DNA from: Chloroflexota bacterium
GTDB taxonomy: Bacteria; Chloroflexota; Limnocylindria; Limnocylindrales; CSP1-4
NCBI GenBank assembly: GCA_016200745.1
Contig: JACQEF010000111.1
Location: 1 to 13,735 of the forward strand
DNA: 13,735 nt
Reading direction: 5' to 3'
Shown here in pieces: positions 7,171 through 13,105 of the stretch; the first letter of the stretch is position 1; the number at the start of each line of letters is the position of its first letter. The notes under the pieces were generated by a model. The model was not told the origin of the DNA, did not search any database, and saw nothing but the letters and a program-made list of their open reading frames with translations. The position numbers and the translations under genes are program-made.

Positions 7171-9138
7171 ATGGCCGGCCCCCAGGCGCCCAACGCCGCC
7201 GCCACGATCCTCCCGGTCGAGGCGCTGGTTGCGGTCGACAGCCCCCGCGAGTTCCGGCTGCACCCCCGCGACCGGCTGGTCGCCTACACCGCCGAGGCGG
7301 CGGGCACGCGCCAGCTCTTCAGCCTGTCGCTCCGCGGCGGGTATCCGGCCCAGCTCACCGCCTCGGAGAAGCCGGTGTCCGATCCGCAATGGTCGCCCGA
7401 CGGGCGGCGGATCGCGTATCACCGCGACGACGAGGTGTGGGTCATGGAGGCCGACGGATCGCGCCTGACCCGGGTCGTGGCGAAGCCGGGTGGCGGCCGG
7501 CAGGCCCGCTGGTCCCCCGACGGGCGCCGGCTGGCGTTCATCTCGCGCCGTCGCGGCTGGTCGCAGATCTGGCTGATCGAGGCGCCCGTGCCGCGACGCG
7601 GCCGTCCCGCGGCCGACCCCAAGCCGCAGGAGCCGGCCGTCCTGACCGAGTCCGGGATCGACGTCGAGGAGTACGAGTGGTCGCCGGACGGGGCGGCCAT
7701 CGCGGTGATGGCTCAGCGTGAGCCGGAGCCGCGCGAGACGTCGCAGATCGCGATCGTGGTGGTGGCGACCGGGGCGACCCGGGTCGTCGCCGGCGAGCAC
7801 AGCGTCGATGTCGGGGCGCGCTGGCTGGCGGACGGCTCGCTGCTGTTCGTGTCGGACGCCGACGGCTGGTTCCAGGTCGTGCACTTGACGGCCGACGGTC
7901 GCGACCGCGTCGTCCTCACGAGCGGGGAGCGCGAGCACGGTGAGCCGGGCGGCGGCGTCGGCTACTCGCCGATCCCGTCGCCGGATGGTCGTCGGTTCGT
8001 CCATGTCGAGGTGCACGACGGGCTCCAGGACCTGCTCGTCGGCGAACTCCCGGCCGGGACCGCGGTCAAGCATCGTCGGGGCCGGCCGCCCAAGGTGCCG
8101 CGGACGGTCTCGCTCGCCGCCGCCGGCCAGCGGATCAACCCCTGGGACGGCGTCTGGCGGTCGGTCGGCTGGCTCGCCGGAGGGGCCTGGATCGCCGCGA
8201 TCGGCGAGGGCGAGGCCCGCCCCCAGGATCTCTGGCTGCTTCCCGTCCCGGGCGTGGCGCCGGCGGGTGCCCGGGCGCGGCAGGTGACCGACTCGCTCCC
8301 GGTCGCGCTCCGCGCGGCGCTGACCCCCGGCCGCACGTCGGTCGTGGAGCGGGTCGCCTTCAATGCCCGCGACGGGCTCCGCGTCGAGGGCACGCTGTGG
8401 CGGCCGCCGGCCGCAACCGGCAAGCGTGGCGGCCGTCGCGTGCCGACCATCCTCTACATCCACGGCGGCCCCACCGGGCAGACGTTCCGCGGATTCGTGC
8501 CGTTCAAGCAGCGGCTGGTGGCGGAAGGGTTCGCGGTCTTCGACGTCGACTTCCGCGGGTCGACCGGCTACGGCCGGGCGTTCCGCCAGGCCAACGAGGG
8601 CGAGTGGGGTCATGCCGACGTCCACGACCTGGTGGATGCGGGGCGCTGGGCGGCCGGGCAGCCGTGGTCGGACGGGAAGCTGGTGGTCTACGGCGGCTCG
8701 TATGGCGGCTACATGGTCCTCTGCGCGGTAGTCGAGGAACCGTCGCTGTGGCGTGCCGGCATCGATCTGTTCGGCGACTCCGAGATCGCGGAGAGCTACC
8801 GGCACGGCGATCGGCCCGGCCGTCTCGACCTGCACAAGATGATGGGCTCGCCGGACGACCCGAGCCGCGCGGAGCTGTACCGGCGCGGTTCGCCGGTCTA
8901 CCGGGCGGAGCGGATCGAGGCGCCGCTGCTGATCCTCCACGGGCGGAAGGACAAGCGCGTGGTCCCGCTGATGACCGAGAAGATGGTGGAGGCGCTCGAG
9001 ATCGAAGGCAAGCGCCACGAGGTGCATTGGTACGACGACGAGGGCCACGGCTGGGAGCGTCGAGAGAACCGCCGCGACGCCTTCGAGCGGATCTTGGCCT
9101 TCCTCAGGACCGAGGTCCTGGACGAGCCTGCCAAATGA
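7171..9138 (+). CDS. S9 family (prolyl oligopeptidase-type) peptidase, cytoplasmic
   Basis: From the ATG at 7171 the product is 655 residues: an N-terminal beta-propeller and a C-terminal alpha/beta-hydrolase, as in acylaminoacyl-peptidases/dipeptidyl aminopeptidases that cleave short peptides. Propeller blades show PD40-type motifs WSPDGRR at 74 and 114, WSPDGAA at 170 and a PSPDGRR near 270. The hydrolase has the oxyanion segment IHGGP (His431), nucleophile GGSYGGY with Ser510, acid Asp594 in HGRKDKRVV and His626 in EGHGW, so the triad is complete. No signal peptide is seen. A GTG at 7057 would overlap proC and add residues before the propeller; the weak AGGGTGG ahead of 7171 makes the start only fairly sure. 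Two RRGRP segments (142-146, 302-306) lie in loops. A hairpin follows the stop codon. Confidence 0.92.
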   Translation: MAGPQAPNAAATILPVEALVAVDSPREFRLHPRDRLVAYTAEAAGTRQLFSLSLRGGYPAQLTASEKPVSDPQWSPDGRRIAYHRDDEVWVMEADGSRLTRVVAKPGGGRQARWSPDGRRLAFISRRRGWSQIWLIEAPVPRRGRPAADPKPQEPAVLTESGIDVEEYEWSPDGAAIAVMAQREPEPRETSQIAIVVVATGATRVVAGEHSVDVGARWLADGSLLFVSDADGWFQVVHLTADGRDRVVLTSGEREHGEPGGGVGYSPIPSPDGRRFVHVEVHDGLQDLLVGELPAGTAVKHRRGRPPKVPRTVSLAAAGQRINPWDGVWRSVGWLAGGAWIAAIGEGEARPQDLWLLPVPGVAPAGARARQVTDSLPVALRAALTPGRTSVVERVAFNARDGLRVEGTLWRPPAATGKRGGRRVPTILYIHGGPTGQTFRGFVPFKQRLVAEGFAVFDVDFRGSTGYGRAFRQANEGEWGHADVHDLVDAGRWAAGQPWSDGKLVVYGGSYGGYMVLCAVVEEPSLWRAGIDLFGDSEIAESYRHGDRPGRLDLHKMMGSPDDPSRAELYRRGSPVYRAERIEAPLLILHGRKDKRVVPLMTEKMVEALEIEGKRHEVHWYDDEGHGWERRENRRDAFERILAFLRTEVLDEPAK

Positions 9139-9142
9139 CGTG

Positions 9143-9170
9143 CGCGCCGGCTGCCACGGCAACCGGCGCG
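9143..9170 (+). terminator. Strong hairpin after the S9 peptidase gene
   Basis: An 8-bp stem CGCGCCGG/CCGGCGCG (9143-9150 with 9163-9170), one C/A mismatch (9151/9162) and an inner TGCC/GGCA stem form a compact hairpin starting 4 nt after the stop codon. No T-run follows. It could be a high-GC terminator or attenuator ahead of the DUF1003 gene, whose ribosome binding site begins about 10 nt later. Confidence 0.55.
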
Positions 9171-9192
9171 GATCCTGAACGAGGTGACAGCA

Positions 9193-9666
9193 ATGGCCGA
9201 GCCGACGGGGTCCCTCCACACGGCCGAGATGGCCCGGGCGACGGAATCACCCCATCTCCACAGGCCCAGGCTCGTCGTCTCACGGGACGTCGCCGGCGAG
9301 GGGGCGCTCGATCGGATCGCGGACGTCGTCAACCGGCTGATCGGGTCGATGTGGCTGTTCGTCGGCATCACCACCGGGATCGTGGTCTGGCTGTTCGCCG
9401 GCAACCTCGTCGGCTTCGACAAGACGCCGTGGCCGCTGCTGCTGACGCTCCTCAACCTGCCGCAGCTGTCGATCATGATCTCGCTGCAGGTGAGCGCGAA
9501 CCGCGCCCAGGCCGCGAGCGATGCGCGCGCGATGGCCGACCACGCGACGCTGGTGGCCCTGCACGAGCTCAGCAAGAAGCAGGTCGCGATCCTCGACGGG
9601 CAGAACGAGGTCCTCGACATCCTGCGCCGAGCCGTGGCGAAGGAGGCGCCGGAGCCCGGGGCCTGA
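9193..9666 (+). CDS. DUF1003 family membrane protein
   Basis: The product is a 157-residue predicted inner-membrane protein of unknown function. Two hydrophobic helices lie at about 52-70 (SMWLFVGITTGIVVWLFAG) and 81-100 (LLLTLLNLPQLSIMISLQV), followed by SANRAQAASDARAMADH and an amphipathic C-terminal helix. This order, two helices then an N-R-Q/A-x-x-x-D-R-like stretch, is the DUF1003 pattern. The first 30 residues are polar and variable. The ATG at 9193 is chosen because GAGGTG (9181-9186) lies 6 nt upstream; a GTG inside that sequence at 9184 is less likely. It is followed 48 nt later by another small membrane protein. No function can be assigned from sequence. Confidence 0.85.
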   Translation: MAEPTGSLHTAEMARATESPHLHRPRLVVSRDVAGEGALDRIADVVNRLIGSMWLFVGITTGIVVWLFAGNLVGFDKTPWPLLLTLLNLPQLSIMISLQVSANRAQAASDARAMADHATLVALHELSKKQVAILDGQNEVLDILRRAVAKEAPEPGA

Positions 9667-9714
9667 CCCGTTTCGGGAGATCGCCGCGAACCGGTCCGTT
9701 CGAGGGATTGCACC

Positions 9715-10233
9715 ATGTGGACGCTGGGCCTGCCGATACCCGAGCTCATTCTCCGGGCGGCCGTCGTCTACGTCGTCTTCTTCGGCGCCCTCCGGCTGTT
9801 CGGCAAGCGTGAGATCGGCCAGTTCACGCTGTTCGACCTGGCCCTGGTCCTCCTCGCGGCCAACGCGCTGCAGCCCGCGATCACCGGTTCGGACGCGTCC
9901 ATCACGGGCGGGCTGATCGTCGTCCTGACCCTGTTCGTCCTGAACCGGGGTGTCAGCCTGCTGCGGGTGCGAAGCCCGTTCGTTCGCCGGCTCCTGGAAT
10001 TCGGGCCCACCGTCGTGGGACGTGACGGCGCGTGGCTGCTGCCGGAGCTCGTCCGCCAGGGTCTCGATCTCGTCGACGTCGAGGCGGCGCTTCGGGAGCA
10101 CGGGCTCGACGACGTCCGGCAGATGAAGCAGGCGACGCTGGAGGCCGACGGCTCGATCAGCATCGTGGCGATGGACGACGCCTCGTCGGGCAAGGCCGTC
10201 CGACGGCGACGGCGGTACCGCCGCCCGATCTAG
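9715..10233 (+). CDS. DUF421 (YetF-like) membrane protein
   Basis: The product has 172 residues. Three hydrophobic segments lie at about 10-28, 39-53 and 62-80, followed by a soluble C-terminal YetF domain (about 92-152). Typical family sequence includes RLFGKREIGQFTLFDLALVLLAANALQPAI (27-56), VVGRDGAWLLPELVRQGLDLVDVEAALREHGLDDV and EADGSISIV. Family members are linked to envelope or spore functions in Bacillus, but no biochemical activity is established. GAGGGA lies 7 nt before the ATG. The C-terminal tail is very basic (VRRRRRYRRPI) and could contact phospholipid or nucleic acid. Its stop is only 8 nt from the stop of the convergent HPr gene, with no terminator between them. Confidence 0.88.
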   Translation: MWTLGLPIPELILRAAVVYVVFFGALRLFGKREIGQFTLFDLALVLLAANALQPAITGSDASITGGLIVVLTLFVLNRGVSLLRVRSPFVRRLLEFGPTVVGRDGAWLLPELVRQGLDLVDVEAALREHGLDDVRQMKQATLEADGSISIVAMDDASSGKAVRRRRRYRRPI

Positions 10234-10241
10234 CCGCCCGT

Positions 10242-10517
10242 TCAGGGGTGGCAGACCCCGCGTTCGAGCAGAGTGGCGACGGCCGCCAGGACCGAAACCT
10301 CATCGGATCCGTCGGCCTCGACACGAACGAGGTCGCCGGACTGGATGCCCGAGCTGACGAGGCCCAGCATGCTGCGAGCGTCGATCGGCGCCTTGCCCCC
10401 CGCCACGTCCTGGATGGTCACCCGGGCTGCCGTCCCGTCGAGCGCCTGCTGGATGCGGTGGGCCGAGCGGGGATGGAGCCCGTAGCGATCGCGGAAGACG
10501 ACATCGCGGGAGATCAA
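10242..10517 (-). CDS. ptsH: HPr phosphocarrier protein of the PTS
   Basis: It carries phosphate from enzyme I to EIIA in the cytoplasm. With the TTG start at 10517 it is 91 residues, the normal HPr size. The phosphorylated histidine falls exactly at His15 in YGLHPRSAH, and Arg17 is kept. The regulatory serine of Gram-positive-type HPr is present as Ser49 in DARSMLGLVSSGIQSGD. The active-site context departs from the usual GLHARPA: Pro replaces Ala after the His and Ser replaces Pro after the Arg. AGGAG (10526-10530) lies 8 nt ahead of the TTG; longer in-frame ATG starts would add Arg/Pro-rich sequence from the upstream hairpin region. It is the last gene of the EIIA-EIIB-EIIC-HPr operon. Identity is confident; the start is likely. 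Confidence 0.9.
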   Translation of the reverse strand: MISRDVVFRDRYGLHPRSAHRIQQALDGTAARVTIQDVAGGKAPIDARSMLGLVSSGIQSGDLVRVEADGSDEVSVLAAVATLLERGVCHP

Positions 10518-10565
10518 TGCGGGGGCTCCTCTCGAGGGACTGGCTCGGCGGCTGACGCGGGGATC

Positions 10566-10600
10566 GCGTGGCCGCCCGGCCGGGAGCCGGGCGGCCACGC
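10566..10600 (-). terminator. Perfect 15-bp stem hairpin between EIIC and HPr genes
   Basis: Arms GCGTGGCCGCCCGGC (10566-10580) and its exact complement (10586-10600) enclose a 5-nt loop (10581-10585). It begins 13 nt after the EIIC stop codon in the minus-strand transcript and ends about 48 nt before the HPr start. No U-run follows. It may act as a partial terminator or as an mRNA-stabilising or processing element, allowing EIIC and HPr to be made in different amounts. Confidence 0.65.
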
Positions 10601-10613
10601 TGCGGGCCGAGGC

Positions 10614-12122
10614 TTAGGCCACGGTTGGCGCGTGATGCTCGGTCGAGATCGGTGGGACCGGAGCGGACGGCTGCCCGCCCGGCACCCAGCCGGAATCGAC
10701 GTAGCGTCGCTGGAACCAGCTTGCGAACGCGAGCAGGACCACGCAGAGGATGGCGACGCCGACGGCGGCGACGTTGCCCTCGACACGGGCGATGTTGCCG
10801 ACGACGAAGCCGAACCACTGGAAGTCGGCGTCACCGAAGGTGGTGTTCTGGAACCCGATGGCGCCCATCACCGGGACCAGGAAGGCCGCGAACAGGGTGA
10901 TGATCAACCCGTTCACGAACCCGCCGGCCACGGCGCCCCGGCGACCGCCGGTGGCATTGCCGAAGACGCCGGCGCCTCCACCGGTGAAGAAGTGCGGGAT
11001 CATCCCCGGGAGGATGAGCGGGACCACCAGGGCAGCCCCGAGTCCGGCCCAGAGGATGCCGAAGCCGACGAGCCCACCGACCACGCTGGCCAGGAATCCG
11101 ACGAGCACCGCGTTTGGCGCGTATGTGAAGACGATCGGCACATCGAGCGCGGGGACCGCACCCGGGATCACCCGCTCGGCGATGCCGGCGAACGCCGGGA
11201 CGATCTCGCCGAGGATGGTCCGGACGCCGAGCAGGATGACGGCGACGCCGCCACCGAACACGAGCGCCTGGTTGAACATCGTGGTCAGGAAGCCGAGCAG
11301 GCCGCCCGAGGCACCCGCCGCACCGGCGAACCCGGCGTCGGTCACGGACTTCAGCGCGTCGGCCTCGCCGACCCGCAGGGTGAAGATCACGGTCAGGAGC
11401 AGGTAGATCACGATCATCGCGACCGCGGTCCCGACCATCGGGTCACGCAGGAAGCGGAGTCCCTGCGGGAACTGCATCTCCTCGGTGCTGCGGCTGCCCC
11501 GGCCAACGACCTGGCCGGTCACGCCGGCGGCGATGTACCCGAGGGTGCCGAAGTGGCCCATGGCGACCGGCTGGTTGCCGGTGACCCGCTTCATCCACGG
11601 CATCGAGAACGCCGGCATGATCACCATCATCGTCGCGAGCCCGAAGGCGGCGACGAGGATCTGGATGGCCGAATCGACCTTGGCGTTGTAGAGGACGACC
11701 GTGAGCACCGTGGCCATGAACAGCATGTGGTGCCCGGTCAGGAACACGTAGCGCAGCGGCGTAAGCCGCGCGATCACCAGCGACAGGATGACGCCGATGA
11801 ACATCGCCAGGGCGACATTCTGGGCGACGTCGGGGATCCCGTTGGCGATGGCGGTGATGGCCTCGTTGGTGGGAACGACGCCCTCGACGCCGAAGGACCC
11901 GGTGATCAGCGCGCCGAGCGGGGTCAGGGCCCCGATCACCGCGTTGGCGCCGATGCCCAGGATGATGAAGCCGAGGGTGGCCTTGAGGGCACCGCCGACG
12001 ATCTCGCCGACGCCCTTGCGGGACGCGATGAGGGCAATCATCGTCATCAGGCCGACGAGGTACGCCGGGACGCCGAAGATGTCCTTCGCGATCCAGCTAA
12101 TGACGTAGTTCAGTTGGTCCAC
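10614..12122 (-). CDS. ulaA: PTS EIIC membrane transporter, Ula/SgaT (ascorbate) family
   Basis: This 502-residue integral membrane protein imports sugar while it is phosphorylated by the EIIB partner. It is hydrophobic throughout with about ten to twelve segments. Sequence shared with E. coli UlaA (465 aa) includes LTGHHMLFM, a REIGQ-free RVIPGAVPALD (E. coli RLIPGAVLAID), YAPNAVLVGF (FAPNAVVWGF), ILPGMIPHFF (IIPGFIPMFF) and GVFGNATGG (GVFANHFGG). The start is a GTG at 12122, supported by AGGAGGG (12130-12136) 7 nt upstream. The C-terminal tail after the last helix (WFQRRYVDSGWVPGG...) is a short Pro-rich cytoplasmic end. It lies 76 nt downstream of EIIB and is followed by a hairpin and HPr. 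Family membership is clear. Ascorbate as substrate is only a family-level guess, since no ula catabolic gene is present here. Confidence 0.92.
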   Translation of the reverse strand: MDQLNYVISWIAKDIFGVPAYLVGLMTMIALIASRKGVGEIVGGALKATLGFIILGIGANAVIGALTPLGALITGSFGVEGVVPTNEAITAIANGIPDVAQNVALAMFIGVILSLVIARLTPLRYVFLTGHHMLFMATVLTVVLYNAKVDSAIQILVAAFGLATMMVIMPAFSMPWMKRVTGNQPVAMGHFGTLGYIAAGVTGQVVGRGSRSTEEMQFPQGLRFLRDPMVGTAVAMIVIYLLLTVIFTLRVGEADALKSVTDAGFAGAAGASGGLLGFLTTMFNQALVFGGGVAVILLGVRTILGEIVPAFAGIAERVIPGAVPALDVPIVFTYAPNAVLVGFLASVVGGLVGFGILWAGLGAALVVPLILPGMIPHFFTGGGAGVFGNATGGRRGAVAGGFVNGLIITLFAAFLVPVMGAIGFQNTTFGDADFQWFGFVVGNIARVEGNVAAVGVAILCVVLLAFASWFQRRYVDSGWVPGGQPSAPVPPISTEHHAPTVA

Positions 12123-12153
12123 TTGAGAACCCTCCTACCGACCGCATGCTCAG

Positions 12154-12192
12154 CGGACAGGACTGACTCCCTCCGACCGGACACTGTCCGGT
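12154..12192 (-). other. Competing hairpins in the EIIB-EIIC intercistronic leader
   Basis: ACCGGAC (12176-12182) pairs with GTCCGGT (12186-12192) around a 3-nt loop. The same strand can instead pair CGGACAG (12154-12160) with CTGTCCG (12184-12190). The two stems share 12186-12190, so they exclude each other. They lie just upstream of the EIIC ribosome binding site at 12130-12136 in the transcript. The pairing is seen; any switching role is speculative. Confidence 0.35.
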
Positions 12193-12198
12193 TCTCCA

Positions 12199-12471
12199 TC
12201 ACTCCATGGCCGCCCTCAGCTTGTCCACCATCTCGCGGAGATCGATGAAGTTCGAGATCGTCACGATCTTCGGGGTCACCTTGCCGAGCTGCGGGGCCAG
12301 CTCCTGGGACGTCAGGATCAGGTCGGCCGACGATGCGAGCGCCCGCGCGGTCCCGATGTCCGCCACCTCGAGGTCGGCCTGGATGCCGAGCTCCCTGAGC
12401 GCCTTCTCGGCCTGCATCCGGAGGAGCAGACCCGTGCCGAGACCCATCCCGCAGACCGCCAGGATCTTCAC
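12199..12471 (-). CDS. ulaB: PTS EIIB component, Ula/SgaB (lactose/ascorbate-type fold)
   Basis: This 90-residue cytoplasmic phosphocarrier takes phosphate from EIIA and passes it to the sugar at EIIC. The phosphorylated cysteine is Cys7 in MKILAVCGMGLGTGLLLRM, the P-loop-like CGxGxGTS/G segment of the SgaB group. The rest (DLEVADIGTARALASSADLILTSQELAPQL) is the normal alpha/beta pattern and the length is typical. The GTG start at 12471 overlaps the EIIA stop codon in a GTGA arrangement, so translation of the two is probably coupled. AAGGAGGA (12480-12487) lies 8 nt upstream, inside the end of EIIA. It is the second gene of the PTS operon. Identity is confident. Confidence 0.93.
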   Translation of the reverse strand: MKILAVCGMGLGTGLLLRMQAEKALRELGIQADLEVADIGTARALASSADLILTSQELAPQLGKVTPKIVTISNFIDLREMVDKLRAAME

Positions 12472-12962
12472 GTCGCGCGTCCTCCTTCGTAGTCGGCGAT
12501 GAGACGCCGCACGGCCTCCGGGTTCGGGGCCGCGAGCAGGGCCGTCCGCCGTCCCTCGTCGGCGAGGAACTCGGCCAGGGTGGCCAGGGCGGTCACGTGG
12601 CCCTCGTCATCGAGCGCGGCGAGGCCGACCACGAGCGTCACCGGGTCGTTCTGGCGATGCCCGAACTCGACCGGTGTCGCCAGCGTCACGAGGCTGACGC
12701 CGGCGCGGTGCACGGCGGGTGACGGCCGGGAATGGGCGAGCGCGATGCCCGGCGCGATGACGATGTACGGGCCGAGCTGCTCGACGGTTGCGATCATCTC
12801 GTCGGTGTAGGCCGGGTCCGTCGCGCCGGAGGCGACGAGCGCCTCACCGCAGACTCGAACGGCCGCCCGCCAATCCCGGGCGTGTTCCCCGATCCGAATG
12901 GAATCGCCGGCGATCAGTTCCGAGAGCGCCGCCTGTCCCTGGGCGGAGCCTCCTCCAGCCAA
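12468..12962 (-). CDS. PTS EIIA component (mannitol/fructose/ascorbate-type, PTS EIIA-2 domain)
   Basis: It accepts phosphate from HPr and passes it to EIIB. Using the TTG start at 12962 it is 164 residues, near the usual size of a single EIIA-2 domain. The phosphorylated histidine is His77 in YIVIAPGIALAHSRP, matching the GIAxPHARP site of UlaC-like proteins with Ala for Pro just before the His. GVSLVTLATPVEFGHRQNDPVTLVVGLAALDDEGHVTALATLAEFL is the rest of the conserved core. GGAGGGAG (12972-12979) lies 9 nt ahead of the TTG. In-frame ATG/GTG codons further up, near 13055, lie inside the palindrome and upstream of the likely transcription start, so they are rejected. It is the first gene of the operon, with its stop overlapping the EIIB start. 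Confidence 0.9.
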   Translation of the reverse strand: MAGGGSAQGQAALSELIAGDSIRIGEHARDWRAAVRVCGEALVASGATDPAYTDEMIATVEQLGPYIVIAPGIALAHSRPSPAVHRAGVSLVTLATPVEFGHRQNDPVTLVVGLAALDDEGHVTALATLAEFLADEGRRTALLAAPNPEAVRRLIADYEGGRAT

Positions 12963-13003
12963 ACGCGAACACTCCCTCCGAGCCCCCGGTGACCGTGACC
13001 CTG

Positions 13004-13031
13004 AGTATGTCCATGGTCTCTCACGATGCAA
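13004..13031 (-). promoter_or_regulatory. Promoter of the EIIA-EIIB-EIIC-HPr operon
   Basis: On the minus strand, TTGCAT (13026-13031) and CATACT (13004-13009) are separated by 16 nt. Transcription would begin near 12997, leaving a leader of about 35 nt that contains the GGAGGGAG site. The -35 lies wholly within one arm of the 34-bp palindrome, so binding there would directly affect polymerase access. Confidence 0.55.
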
Positions 13032-13057
13032 CAGGGCCACGTGGCCCTGTTGCATCG
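13024..13057. promoter_or_regulatory. Perfect 34-bp palindrome, candidate shared operator of the divergent PTS genes
   Basis: The arm CGATGCAACAGGGCCAC (13024-13040) is followed with no gap by its exact reverse complement (13041-13057), centred on CACGTG. It sits between the EIIA operon promoter (minus) and the enzyme I gene (plus), and contains the -35 of the former. Its centre would be at about -43 relative to the inferred EIIA-operon start and about -65 relative to a leaderless enzyme I start. These positions suit a repressor or a class II-type activator. No regulator gene is within the window, so the binding protein is unknown. Confidence 0.7.
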
Positions 13058-13093
13058 GGCCGACCGGACGAAGCAGACGTTGCCGGGGCGTCC

Positions 13094-13099
13094 CAGAAT
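13094..13099 (+). promoter_or_regulatory. Possible -10 element of a leaderless enzyme I transcript
   Basis: CAGAAT ends 6 nt before the GTG at 13106, the same spacing as the -10 elements before the cupredoxin and proC genes. The hexamer has CA rather than TA, and no clear -35 is seen. There is also no ribosome binding site before the GTG, which favours a leaderless start but does not prove it. Confidence 0.35.
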
Positions 13100-13105
13100 C
13101 GGCCC

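Noticed and set aside
7078..9219. 713-codon minus-strand open frame opposite the S9 peptidase
   Set aside because: The peptidase on the plus strand has a full catalytic triad and propeller motifs; the antisense frame has no domain.
10234..10241. Terminator between convergent DUF421 and HPr genes
   Set aside because: Only 8 nt separate the stop codons and no hairpin or T-run is present.
10032..12248. 738-codon plus-strand open frame across the EIIC gene
   Set aside because: It is antisense to a well-supported EIIC, with low-complexity His/Asp/Glu/Arg-rich sequence and no recognisable domain.
12594..12604. CACGTGGCCCT inside the EIIA gene, matching half of the palindrome
   Set aside because: It reflects coding of a Gly-His-Val segment; the other half is not present, so a second operator is not supported.
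12963..13055. Longer EIIA starting from an ATG in the palindrome
   Set aside because: The likely transcription start is downstream of it, and both strands of the palindrome encode the same MQQGHVALLH peptide simply by symmetry.
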